Of a stretch of 64,000 nucleotides of DNA, positions 46,660 through 57,743 are shown in pieces (the stretch's first letter is position 1; each line of letters begins with the position of its first letter). The translations under genes were made by a program, and so were the position numbers. The notes beneath the pieces were generated by a model, which worked only from the letters and a program-made list of their open reading frames with translations, made no database searches and had not been told where the DNA came from. The stretch spans positions 4,000,501 to 4,064,500 of the forward strand of contig OZ004590.1 in NCBI GenBank assembly GCA_963924555.1, read 5' to 3'. This stretch comes from Crambe crambe (Eukaryota > Porifera > Demospongiae > Poecilosclerida > Crambeidae).

Positions 46660-49600
46660 TTACTTGTGTCTGAAGTGCTGTGAGGAGGTATCCCACTGCT
46701 GGCTCTCTGATTTGGGATTACAGGAACGCAGTACAAGCTGCGTCTCTTCACTGTAGTCTAGGCAGTAGTTCCCATGCTTAATCATGTCATTGTTTATGGA
46801 AAACATCTGGAGGGAGGGGAAGGCATTCATTATAATGTGCATTGGCATGCTGTTGCACGAGTGATTGCCTAACCTGGTTTCCGCCACCCCCATGACACCT
46901 GTAGAGTTTCACCGAGCCTCCATGTTGATTCCCCAGTGTGTCCAAGCACTTACGAGTGTTGGAATATCTTATCTCACCGTGAACACCTGCAGGGATCCTT
47001 CGTGTGGGAGGGGAGAAAGGATGGGAAAGCAGTACGTATGTCAATACTCTATTACAATACCAATGAAAAGCACTGAAGTGCTAACCCTCAGCACACACTG
47101 AAAATGCTTAGTTATAGCAAGTATCGATAATATTGAGCAGATAACTGATGAGCAGGAGGTATTAAAAGTATCATTCATTTCCAATCATTTATAAAGCAGT
47201 TGAGCTAACTAGCATGTTTCTACTACGTACAGAGTCCACATGCTTGGAGAACTCTGAGGTAGCTAATGGCAAGCAACACCGTCGTAGACTTGTCACTAAA
47301 GACACTCCAGCTAATTATTAATATTCATGCTGTTGCTCTACACCACTAAACAGATGCAGATCAGCTCACCTTGTAATCTCACACAGCCCAGGTAATGGTT
47401 GACAGTCTGGAGTGTGCATTATATGGAGTATAGGCCATATAGTATTACTATAATAGGAATGCACGCTTTTTTCAAAGACGGCACGGAATTGAAGGATTTC
47501 GCTTTTATTAAATCAATAACTTTTCAGCTGCTGTTTGAACTGTGGTAAGTGCGCTAGCTCCTAGATCAAGGCGTGACAGACAGACAGATGCAATGAGGGT
47601 TAGAATTATTAGTGTGTTCTTTGGTCCTTCATAACTACTATAACTTGTATCCCCTGAGGAAGGCCTGAGCACCAGGCTGAAACGTCGGATGCGAAAAGAT
47701 ATTTTTAAACTAATATCTAGAGAAGTTTTACATAACTTTCTCAATTCTTCCAAATTTCAAATCTCAAAAACCAGCTCATAGGGTGTGTGATCAGCTCTCT
47801 GCTGGTGTTTTAAATGGATAAAGTTTAAAGCAGATGTAATGAATGATCAAGGGATCAAATGACTATAATTTTGGTAAATCAATGTATTTCTGGCCCTTGT
47901 ACACCAACTGAAATTAACTACTTACTCTAATTCAGGGTAGACATTCTTCAAGTACCATTCGAAAGACTTGCACTTTAACTTTTCCCTGAGAGCCACTCTG
48001 CTAGATATGCTGCATACAACAATAACTATGTATAAAACCCAAACTGTGCACCAAATCGCTGCTCCATTAAAGCATGGTGAAAGGAAGGATGCTATACTAG
48101 GCATGGGGAAAGGTGCCTAGTACGGCAAACCGAATCAACTATCAGCTAGTGAATGGCATGCAAAATGTACACTTTGATTGATGGATCCACTCACTCTCCG
48201 TAAGATCTTCCTTTAGCTGAAGGTCTAGCATTATAATAGTACACTTTGTACTCATCCATCCACGCTTCTGCAGTACGCTGAGTATTCCTGCCAAAATCAA
48301 GCAACGTAAACTGTACACTTCTATAAGAGTTATCTTTACTCACTTGATGTAGGTCAGGGCATTTCCTTTGGGGAAGGAGTATGGATGTCTCTTTCGAAAC
48401 ACATGCCCCACACGAGAACAAGGGATGATCTCCATCGACCCCCCACACATCCACGTACGGAAAGAAATCTCTGTTATGTACAAATTCACAAGTGGGATTA
48501 AGTGGGCATCATTTAGGGTTTATATTACACAAAAACAACAATGATAACAACAATAACATAAATAATGGCCAGTGGATAAAAATTTCCAGCTAGCCTGCCT
48601 ACTTACAGTGTCATCTTTATTCTGTTCAGGCCATAAGTATAAACTGTGTGTAGCCAAGGACTTACCGAAGTTTTCTCCACCCCAAATGTCCATCTCTGCA
48701 TCGTATTTGCCTGTGTCAATAAATCTCTGTGCATTGATAGAAAACAGTCCTCCAGCAATCATAGGTGTCCTGCAGATAATGTGCAAAGAGCTATGATATG
48801 TAAAAGAACATTGAAAATCCGTGATGGTGGAATCTCTCAATGTGGCGGACCCTCATCCCATTACAATAACAGTGATACACACCATAAGAATAATAGAGAA
48901 TAAATTTTCGTGGACTGTGTTGTGTGCTTTCACACAAGGGAATTTATAATGGTTCATGCTTCTAATTTTTTTTTGCAAAAGAAAATTTTTTACCTTCATT
49001 GGATTCACCTCCGAAATAGGAAAACATACAGTATGTACCAAATAATCAGAACGCTGTCTGTCTGATTCCCAAAAGTGTCTGTAAATTGATGAGATTCTAA
49101 TTCTGCTCACTTTATAGGAGCCACGGGTGTCACTCTCAATGACCTTCTACGAGCATTTAACCCATCCCACTTGAAATGAAGTGACCAATCAAATCCTGCA
49201 AAAGTACACATACGCATAGTTCAATATCATGATCGATTGATTCCCCTCCTCAATAAATTAAACTTCACCCACCTCCAACTAAGTCTGAGGAAGCCCCTAT
49301 ATAATTGAAGTTATCCATGCTGATGACATCGATAATGGGACTAACCACCACAGTAGGATCCTGCCAAGTAAGAATTAAGCTGATAATGTAAGAATGATGA
49401 CACATGGTGTTTTCTATTGTTTGGTAAACAATCCTATTACCACCCTCCCATTTCAGTTTCAGAGGCTGTAATTCCCGATAAGCTATTGCTTGTATGTTTT
49501 TATACTTTGCACTAATGTATCTATACTTCTACACTATCTCAGTTTGCATGCCTTCAGAGAGATTAATTGGGACATGGTGGTCTGATTAGACAGATTTCAC

Positions 49601-52600
49601 TGTATCATGACTTGTAATGAGTGCATGATTGGATTGCATGATTGATTGGATGTGTTCTACATACAGTCATACAGTTAGGCACACGTACCTCCTTGACTCT
49701 TTGGAGGAGGGGCTGCAACCACCCTACGTTGCACTCACAATGACTGTCCAGAAAGGTCAGCACTTCTCCTGTGGCATAGTCCGCCCCCTTGACCCTTGAC
49801 CTCACCAATCCTGCATGAAACCTAAGATCAATAGCGTTTTGCTACCAGTACTTACATTGAGAATGTGTACAATAGAACTTCATATTTTAGGGGTCAGAGG
49901 GGTCAGGTGTCCAGGCCACTTCCCTGTCAGTACTGTGCAATATAGGGTTTACGAATATTACCAGTCTTTTTCTGGACATTTTATCTGATCAACATTTCTA
50001 TCATAACTGTACTAATCATGTCAGACAATGTTGTATGCCTTTGATGGGATACCTCTGTATTGGGGATGGTTCATGCAACTAGTGTAAAGTCTATGTAATG
50101 TAAGTTCTATCTTACCTTGTCTCTCATTGTTTCGTAGTGCAACCACTTTAGGCAGTTTCTGGAGCAGAATTCCATCATTAGCTGAAAGAAATCAACAATG
50201 AAAATGATATTAGCACTGTAAATTCATGTGGTGCTGGACGACAGACTAGAGACGTGTAATTTTGGGAACAGGATTCATAAGCACGTAATCAATAACTTAA
50301 TTAAATACTCTCTGCCTGTAGCTACATAACATAAGTGATCAGGGAGAGGGATATATATGGGGTAATGAGAAGTGTAATCTCCTAAGTAACCTGATCACCT
50401 ATTATAATGAGGTAACATGATATCATCTATCAGTAAGGAGAGGGCAAGAAATGAAAGGAGAAAAGAGAGATAAGTATGGCCAGAGGAAGACTTGCTTTGC
50501 TAATATATAGAGCTGCTTACGGTCATCGCTGTAGTCATCCACCAGTATTATCTCACGAATCAATTTAGGTGGACTTCTGTTCAGCACACTGAAGGCAAGA
50601 TAAAATAAAAAGAAAAACAGAGTAAGATAAACAACATCAAGTCATGGAATTGAGCACTGATTAAAGTTTATGAATCATGATAAGACATCCTCCCTGTAGT
50701 AATAATTATGCAACTGAAAATAAAAGAAAATTGACAAAGAATTGACAAAAATGTGTTACTTATTGTAGTATCATAAATCACTAACTGGCAAGTGAAGTAA
50801 GGCATGTATTTACAATTACTTCAAATTAATCCACTTGAGGACCAATAATTATGTGCACATGAAATACTGTATGGGTCTACATTTGAGCACTACTGGGTGG
50901 CCACAGCTTGGAGTGTTTGTCTGGAGGTGTAGTTGGAGGGGGAGGGAATTCAATTAAGGCTTATTAGATTAACTATAGTTAATTAACAGTGTCTGGAGGG
51001 ACATACCAGTAATACTTCAGCAAGGAAATGCAAATTAGGAAACAGTAATGGGTTTCAGTTTATTGCCACAGTCACACTGTTGCAGCTCCTTAAAAGTGTA
51101 GAGGAATAGTTTGCTTCATTCCTTTGGTTATAAGTCAATGTCTTTAAAGGTGGATTGAGGGTGTGCCACATTCATATGTGCAGTCCTTATGTAAACATGG
51201 TGCAAGTCTCACACTGTGTATGCATGCCTTATACAAGCAATGTGTTGGTGTTAATAACTACAGTGCTTTGTGACTTGACACTCCACGTCAATTTAATGAT
51301 TTTCCATTACGTGCCCTCCACCTTTGAAGGCATAACATGACTTCATGCCCTCCACCTTTAAAGCATAACATGACATGACGGATTTTATGATGTTAAACTG
51401 AAACACAGTGCTACCATTACTTAATCACCTTACTATAATTTAATGGATTACCTCACTATTGTGCGCAAGAGAGTTGAGCGTGCCTCGTTGTGGAAAGTGA
51501 TGATGACAGAGGTGGATGGCAGGTGACTGTCATACTGCTGAGAGTGGCATCTGCAGTACATATACATGAAAATGAAGGATTGGCTGGCTGCCAGACTATC
51601 ATAAAAATGCAATCTCAGATTTAATACATGCATGTGTGGGTGTGGCAATCATAATAATTAATAAGGTGGAAATAAGGAGTTCAGTCATGGATAATAATCT
51701 TCATGACTACAACTATAACAGAATCCATGTTTCACAATTATTATTAAAAGTAATATATACTTAGACCTCCAACAAAGTGTGTCCATACAAAAGCTTGTGT
51801 CCTAATAAATGTCTGCACCCACTCCATACGCCTACAACCTACTTGGTAGTGCATGGTTTTTAAGTGAACACAATTCAAGAGGGTGTGCTCACTATGTACA
51901 TACATACATACGTACAGTCCCAATATTATCCCCTTTGAAGACTTAATGATGTAGTGTCTTCATAATAAACTTCAGGGAATAACCCTATTCACAGTGATGC
52001 ATCTGCATACCAGTAAATCTCACTTGCATGAGGGATACTTTCGTGTGGCCCATTGCCATAACATCATAGCTAGGCTTCTGGTACAAAAATGGACTAAGTA
52101 CATATATCTCTACACCAAGACCAAAGCCACCAGTATTAGGAATCATGAGTAATGGTGAGCTACAGTACATATTAGTGGCCTAAATAAATGTGGCTGATAT
52201 AATAATTATTTGATGACACTAGATCTCGCACTGCTACATACATACATACATACATACTGTACGTACTGGTAGTTTCTTGTGTCAGGAACACTCCTGTCGC
52301 TGTGAAGCTTGTCACTCTCCTCCTGGTTGAAGGCATTCAACTTGTATGCGTCCTTGTTTTTGTGTGCCTTAGTGATATATTCAGTCTCGTTGAATCCAAT
52401 CAAATTGGGAGACTTCTTCAGATTTCTGTTGGCTTTATCCCAGTTCAGCAAGGATCTGTCATCATACCTTTTCTTGACACTATCTCCATCTATACCCACT
52501 GGCTCCTTGACTACAGCTGCATGCTTTTTTACATCATCTTGCATTCTATGATCATACTATAAGAAAATGAAGATAACAAGAGATCCGAGGAAAATTGGCC

Positions 52601-52977
52601 AAGAAAATGCAGACTGTTAATGCAAAGTCTACTATTCAAGTAGGTTGAAGTAATTTTATAATACCAGCAAGTTTATGAAATGCACTGTGCCCAGGGATAC
52701 ACAGGTGTGTGCAAATTGATAGCTATGCAAATTAAAAAAAAATTCATAGGTAGCCAGCCAGCTGTCCGAGTGCGGTGATAAGGCAAAGTTGGGCTGTTCT
52801 GCTATGCAAGAGCCGTTTCTAGCTAGAGCTACCTGTACATGCTATGGTTTAGACTAGCTACAACCTCACCACTTCTTCTTCGCTGCTGTACAGGAAGAAA
52901 GGAGAGAGACATATCAACGTGACCAGCACCCACACCAGCACCAACAGAGTCACCACGCAGCGGAGCCTTACTCGCAT
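46660..52977 (-). CDS. Polypeptide N-acetylgalactosaminyltransferase (GALNT family)
   Basis: Exons: 52977-52870, 52556-52267, 51550-51452, 50588-50521, 50181-50116, 49810-49689, 49360-49273, 49195-49111, 48769-48666, 48470-48344, 48287-48195, 48000-47926, 47406-47370, 46986-46874, 46806-46660; about 540 aa. N-terminus: short basic start and one membrane anchor (type II, Golgi). Catalytic GT-A part: 'NQEESDKL...VPDTR', '[16 protein letters not shown]', metal-binding DxH in 'FLDSHCECN', '[10 protein letters not shown]', '[19 protein letters not shown]'. A C-terminal ricin-type lectin follows ('RKCLDTLG', 'NYCLDY', 'QQW'). Known: starts mucin-type O-glycosylation by adding GalNAc to Ser/Thr. Uncertain: intron 47407-47925 leaves the phase off by one, so a tiny exon or another splice site is missing there; only two lectin repeats are visible instead of three. 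Confidence 0.92.
47645..47870 (+). repeat. Dispersed repeat, copy B, beside a 'CCTGAGGAAGGCCTGAGCAC' motif
   Basis: 47652-47690 carries CCTGAGGAAGGCCTGAGCAC followed by CAGGCTGAAACGTCGG, a form that looks like part of an interspersed element. 47745-47870 matches 16195-16330 in reverse orientation. Both are inside a GalNAc-transferase intron. Confidence 0.6.
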
Positions 52978-53202
52978 CTTATATATCTTCGAGATTTATT
53001 CCGACTCACAGCAACATTTAATAGGTTAGTTCATATGTACATGTACACAACGACAATTCCGAGATTCTGGTCAGTTTACTCAGTATTATTCCAAATATTG
53101 CACACCATCAACAGGCTGCAATGTGGAAATTAAATTTGGTATTCCAATATCAAAAATAAATACCTATTCACACAATTATATTAGCTATAACTGCTTATTA
53201 AG

Positions 53203-56200
53203 TCATGTTTTCTTGGGTATAGTTCTGGGATCAGTTAATGAACGTTCTTTCGTTATCGTTGATGGGTTTTTGGAAGGTCGTGACGTCATATTATCAGATT
53301 TAGTTCTTGGATGGGGAGCTGGAGAAGCATTAGAAGTCTTACTTGTTTTTCGAACGGGGGGTATTTTCCTGCTGGTTGAGATAGAAGAAGATTGTGCTGC
53401 CCTTTTGCTTGCTACTTCGCTGTATGTGCTTTTCTTAACTGCCGGAGATGCGGTCCCACTTCTGGAGAACGGTGATCCCCGTGTATCACTATTCTTCCGT
53501 AAAAGAGACCGTGCTGCTTTGGAGGATTCTTTTTCCCTCTGAAGATCTTTAATCTTTTCTAGGAGTTGCTGCTTCTCTGTGCTATGTGCTTCCTTCAAGG
53601 AAACATACTCCTGTTGAAGATTATCGTACTTCTCACCAAGTTGGCGTCTCTCTTCATCAAAGCTCTCAGAGAGTTGTTGCTTCTCCTCTTGATATCTGTG
53701 CTGAAGTTCTCCTATTGCCTGATTCTGTTCTTCCAACTTAGCAGCAATATCTTCATTATCGCGTTTTGCGCTGCGTTCAGATTGTGTGAGCATTTCATAC
53801 TCTTGCTTCAGAAATTGATACTGACCAAGAAGTGAGGTTTTAGACTCTCTCTGTTCCCTCAAGTCTACTTCAGTACGCTCCAATTCATTTTGCAGTCTTT
53901 CAATTCTATCATTCAGTTCTGAGATCATTTCTTGCATTTTCTGCTTTTCTTTCCCTTGCACCTTCAAACTTTCAAACACAGTTGATCTTTCCTTCTTGAT
54001 GGAAGCAATTAATGCATTCTTCTCACTGAGTTCTTGCTTGTAACCTTGTTGCTGAGTGGCTTGAGACTGCGCTTCATTGGTCTCCATACATGCCAGTCTC
54101 TCTGCAAAATTAATTACGTGAATATATTTTTTAAAATGGCAGGGAGGGGAGGAGAGGAGGATAGGGGAAGAGGGGGAGAGCGAAGAGAGGAGGAGGGAGG
54201 GAGACCTGCTATTCTTTCAGCGTTTACTTGCTGCCTCTCTCTTCCGCTCCCTCTGGTCCCTCCCTTTCTTCTCTCCTTGTACCACATGTCTAAACATAAC
54301 TATTACTTGACCATCTCTCTTACACACATGTACATAGATTTTGAACTTTCCACATTCATATATGACTACCAGTGGCCTTGGTTCACACCAAATGGTTCAG
54401 AATACTGTGCTATGTAACTTACCACTGGTCTCATAGTAGAGCTTTTTGTAGAATTCTGCAATGTTTGTCAGAAATCGATCTCTGGAACCATCACAGGTGT
54501 ACTTCCTTTGTAAAGTCTCTAGCTGTTGTAGGAAACTTCCCTGCTTAAATTTCTCTTCAATGATACCTTTAAAAATTGTACGAGAGAAATGGAGTCAGTG
54601 CACAGTATTTACTCAATGTGGAGACCAGAAGGAAATGTTCTGATTAGAGAGGTATCCTCATACAAGTCAACTACAGGTACACAGAGGAGTGTCCAGATTA
54701 GAATGTGTCCCCTCATAGGGATGAATTAAAAAATGTCTTGATTAGAGATCTTCAGGGAGTTGCACATTGAGGAGTTCCACTATTATGTACGTACAGTGCA
54801 CATACTCAGTTTACCCAAGGTCATCATGAAAAGAAGCTCTAATGTTAGGATGTGCATATGAGGGTGAAAGGTCACTTGCCCTAATTAAAACTTTCTGAAA
54901 CTGTCATTTTAAAGTTATAATTCTTTGTACCATATAGCGAAAAAAAATTGTGGGTCAAAATTTTCGTGGTTCTGCAAATATTGATGTGTGAACCATATTC
55001 TCGTGTATTATTTTTCAAAACCACGAAATCCATGAAAATTTTGACCCACAAAATTTTTTTCACTATACAGTATTTGAATTAGTATGACTGCATATACACG
55101 GCAGGAGGGGCACGTCTCCTTCCTACAGGAGCCTTGGAACGAGGCCATGGATATGATCGAATTTCTCCCCAAGCCTTGAACTATTGGATAGTTGTTTCAA
55201 ACCTGAACACTCACCTCTGGATTTGAAATTCAGCATCTCGCAACAGCAGCTGGAACAAGCGTCAATGAGTCTATCATAGGATGAGTTGAGATTGATATCG
55301 GCAAGGTGCTGCACACACATCACCACTTCCTCACAGAGGCTAGCAATGCCATCAAGCACTTCAGTCTCATGGTCAATCACCTGCAATGCGGAGTTGATCT
55401 CACTCGGGCTGAATCGAGAAACTGCAGTGGGTGAGTAAGAAGGCAGGCAAATATTATGACATACATAAAACTTAGCAGTATGGCCAAATATAACAGTGCT
55501 GACTGGCATAAGCACTGAATTTGCAACTCCTGGTTCTATGTCAGACCAACTGGAAAATGGTCGGCCAATACATAGGACACCCTCGATATAATTAAAGGAC
55601 AAGATGCTAGTGGTAAGAAGTTTCACCATGACTTACATTGGTGGAATAAAGCTGCTATGAGGTTTAGAGAAGACACTCTTGTTGATATGAGGTCTTTCTT
55701 ATTGACATTGACCATCATCACCCCATCCAGCTTCTTGGTGAAGTATAAAGAGATTTCCAAGAGTCGTCTGACATCAATACTTGATTCATTTCCTGGATAC
55801 AAAGGAAAATCCAGTCCATAATAATACCACATGCAGTACACATGCAAGCAACTGACAAATAATTCATCACAGAGCTACGTAAAAAAAAATTGTGTTCACT
55901 TTTACAACGCATGCATGTGCACGTCCAACCAGTTATTTATAGGTAACATAATGTGTGCCCCGAAAAACCTATATTTTAAGGGCCTCCTCCACTATAAATG
56001 CCCTGAGAGAGAAGGGCAAAGGCAGGGTAGTTTCTCAGCATTCAGATTGTCACCATTCTTCCTAGCATTACTGTTGATGATTTTAACTTACTCAAGTATG
56101 GTAGAAGTAAGTTTTCCCATCTATCTTGCCACAGCATATTGGCCTGAGGGTTGCTGAGTAAGCAAAAACACGCAACTGGACCACCTATATGTACACAATG

Positions 56201-57508
56201 AAGCACATTATGGTGTTCTTGTGAATTAGTAAAAAATAATATCAATGATTGCACATGGCAATGGAACGCAGAGAAATTATCCAAATAAGGCGGTTTTGTA
56301 TTAGGGGAGTGAGTCCACATAGGGGTTCTATTGTACTTTGTATAATTATAAATATCACTTTCTGTATGCTTCTAAACCACCTCTGGGCCACCAAAAGGTA
56401 GTCTCTTAATGGAGGTGGTCTCCTTACAGAGGTCGAAATCAATGGTACAAAAGCACTATTGGGACAAAGAGAGGTGGTCTCTAAATAGAGTGGTCTCTTG
56501 AAATGTTTCACTGTACATACCCTGTAGGAGTTGGAAAACTCCATGTATTGTGACTCCATGATAGACACCGTCACTTCGAGGTTCACCAGGATGCATTCCG
56601 ATCACCCGTAGATTGTTACACTCCGTTCCATACACGATAGGTGATCCCGGTGGCAAGCAATCAGTTGCATCCTCTTTCCTTACGGTGTACTCTATACTGA
56701 GAAACTTCTTCATCAGAGACACTTCATCCTCAAGGCTGCCTGTGGTACTCACATCCAATGCTTTTGGTGAAGACACATGAATAGGCACCAATTGGAAGTG
56801 CCCCAGTCTGTTACGGCAAAAGAGAGAAAAAGTTCCCGGAATTGTATTATTATTAGCTTTTTCTCCTGCATATTGCAGCTGCTTGCTAGCTTCCTGCTGA
56901 GCTTTCTTGGGTGACACTAAACTAGGAGTAATGACAAATATGTTTACTACTTCGAAAAATATTCTCCTGTTGATAGGAAGGCTTATCTCGACACAAGGTT
57001 TTGATATAAAGAGAGATTTGAATTCAGCTTTAAGAAAGAGTAAGGTGAAATTAAGGTTCAGATCGCATTTGATGTCGTTGTGCTGGTGAAGGGAGTGTTC
57101 ACCTGGTCCGATTAAGCTGTGCTTTCCACAGCAAGACACTGCTCCACTGACGAATGTATTGAGTGTGTGCCATTCAACTTCCTTCAGTCCCACTCCACTG
57201 GATAAACTCGTTATTCTCCAATATTCCAAAGAAGATTCCTCTATAGATTGGAGAACACTATGGCAGGTTAACATGACTAGATTTGATTGGAATTTGCCAG
57301 CTTTCCTAGCCCCTGGAAGGAGCTCTTCTAGCATGCCTAGGCTTGATCCATTGATCTTCAAAACAATACCTACTCCATCGAAGGCTGTGGGCTCTGCAGC
57401 GTTCTGGTCGGCATTATCGGGTGCTCCCTTTTGCTTCAACACGTAGCAGCAATTTCCAAGGGATCTCTTCTTCATTACAGATAACAGTCCTCCATAATCA
57501 GAATCCAT
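53203..57508 (-). CDS. Uncharacterised protein: degenerate trypsin-like N-terminus, helical middle, long coiled coil, basic tail
   Basis: Well-supported exons 57508-56521, 56153-56092, 55792-55637, 55421-55215, 54566-54423, 54101-53203; a 13-nt exon at 56371-56359 would repair the phase between the first two (candidate only). About 820 aa. Residues about 70-325 resemble a trypsin-like fold: 'LTCHSVLQ' where the catalytic His is expected, 'NLNFTLLFL' at the Asp strand, 'LPPGSPIVYG...VIGMHPGE' where GDSGSP and the closing strand would be; the triad positions do not look catalytic. Residues about 330-530 are all-helical, with a Cys cluster 'CSSCCCEM'. Residues about 535-720 are a Gln/Glu/Lys-rich coiled coil, then a Ser/Pro/Thr/Lys-rich tail. 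I do not recognise the family; a scaffold or sensor role is a guess. It starts 235 bp from a divergent sulfatase gene. Confidence 0.75.
54926..55073. repeat. MITE-like element with about 50-bp terminal inverted repeats
   Basis: The left end TAC.ATATAG.GAAAAAAA followed by TTGTGGGTCAAAATTTTC is repeated inverted at the right end, ending CACTATACAGTA. About 148 bp, no coding capacity, in an intron. Related ends occur at 3183-3287, about 24675-24760 and 31205-31290, so it is a family. Confidence 0.75.
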
Positions 57509-57743
57509 AATTAGCTCGAGCCGAGGACGACAATTTAGGTAAAGGACATCAATAATAGGTAAAGGACATCAATAATAGGTAAAGGATCTCGATCTCATTA
57601 TACATTATGAGTTTGGGCGAGCAGACCTTTCGACCTTTGGGGGGTGGGGCGCCCCACCCCCCAAAGGTCGAAAGGTCTGCTCGCCCAGACTATATTATGA
57701 GATCAATCGTGCGCATGCGCACTTTTCACGGAGATCAGATCAG
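57509..57743. promoter_or_regulatory. 235-bp bidirectional promoter with NRF-1-type site
   Basis: Lies between divergent start codons at 57508 (-) and 57744 (+). It contains three copies of TAGGTAAAGGA near 57535-57587, the palindrome listed separately, and TGCGCATGCGCA (57710-57721), an NRF-1-type site 22 bp before the sulfatase ATG. Confidence 0.6.
57614..57687. repeat. Perfect 74-bp palindrome (37-bp arms, no spacer)
   Basis: Base-by-base comparison from the centre (57650/57651) shows 37 complementary pairs without mismatch; the core is GGGGTGGGGCGCCCCACCCC. It is GC-rich in AT-rich surroundings and could extrude a cruciform. It sits in the middle of the bidirectional promoter. Confidence 0.97.

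Noticed and set aside
53566-53835. Leu-rich 89-codon + frame suggesting a membrane protein
   Set aside because: It is the antisense of the Gln/Glu/Lys-rich coiled coil on the - strand.
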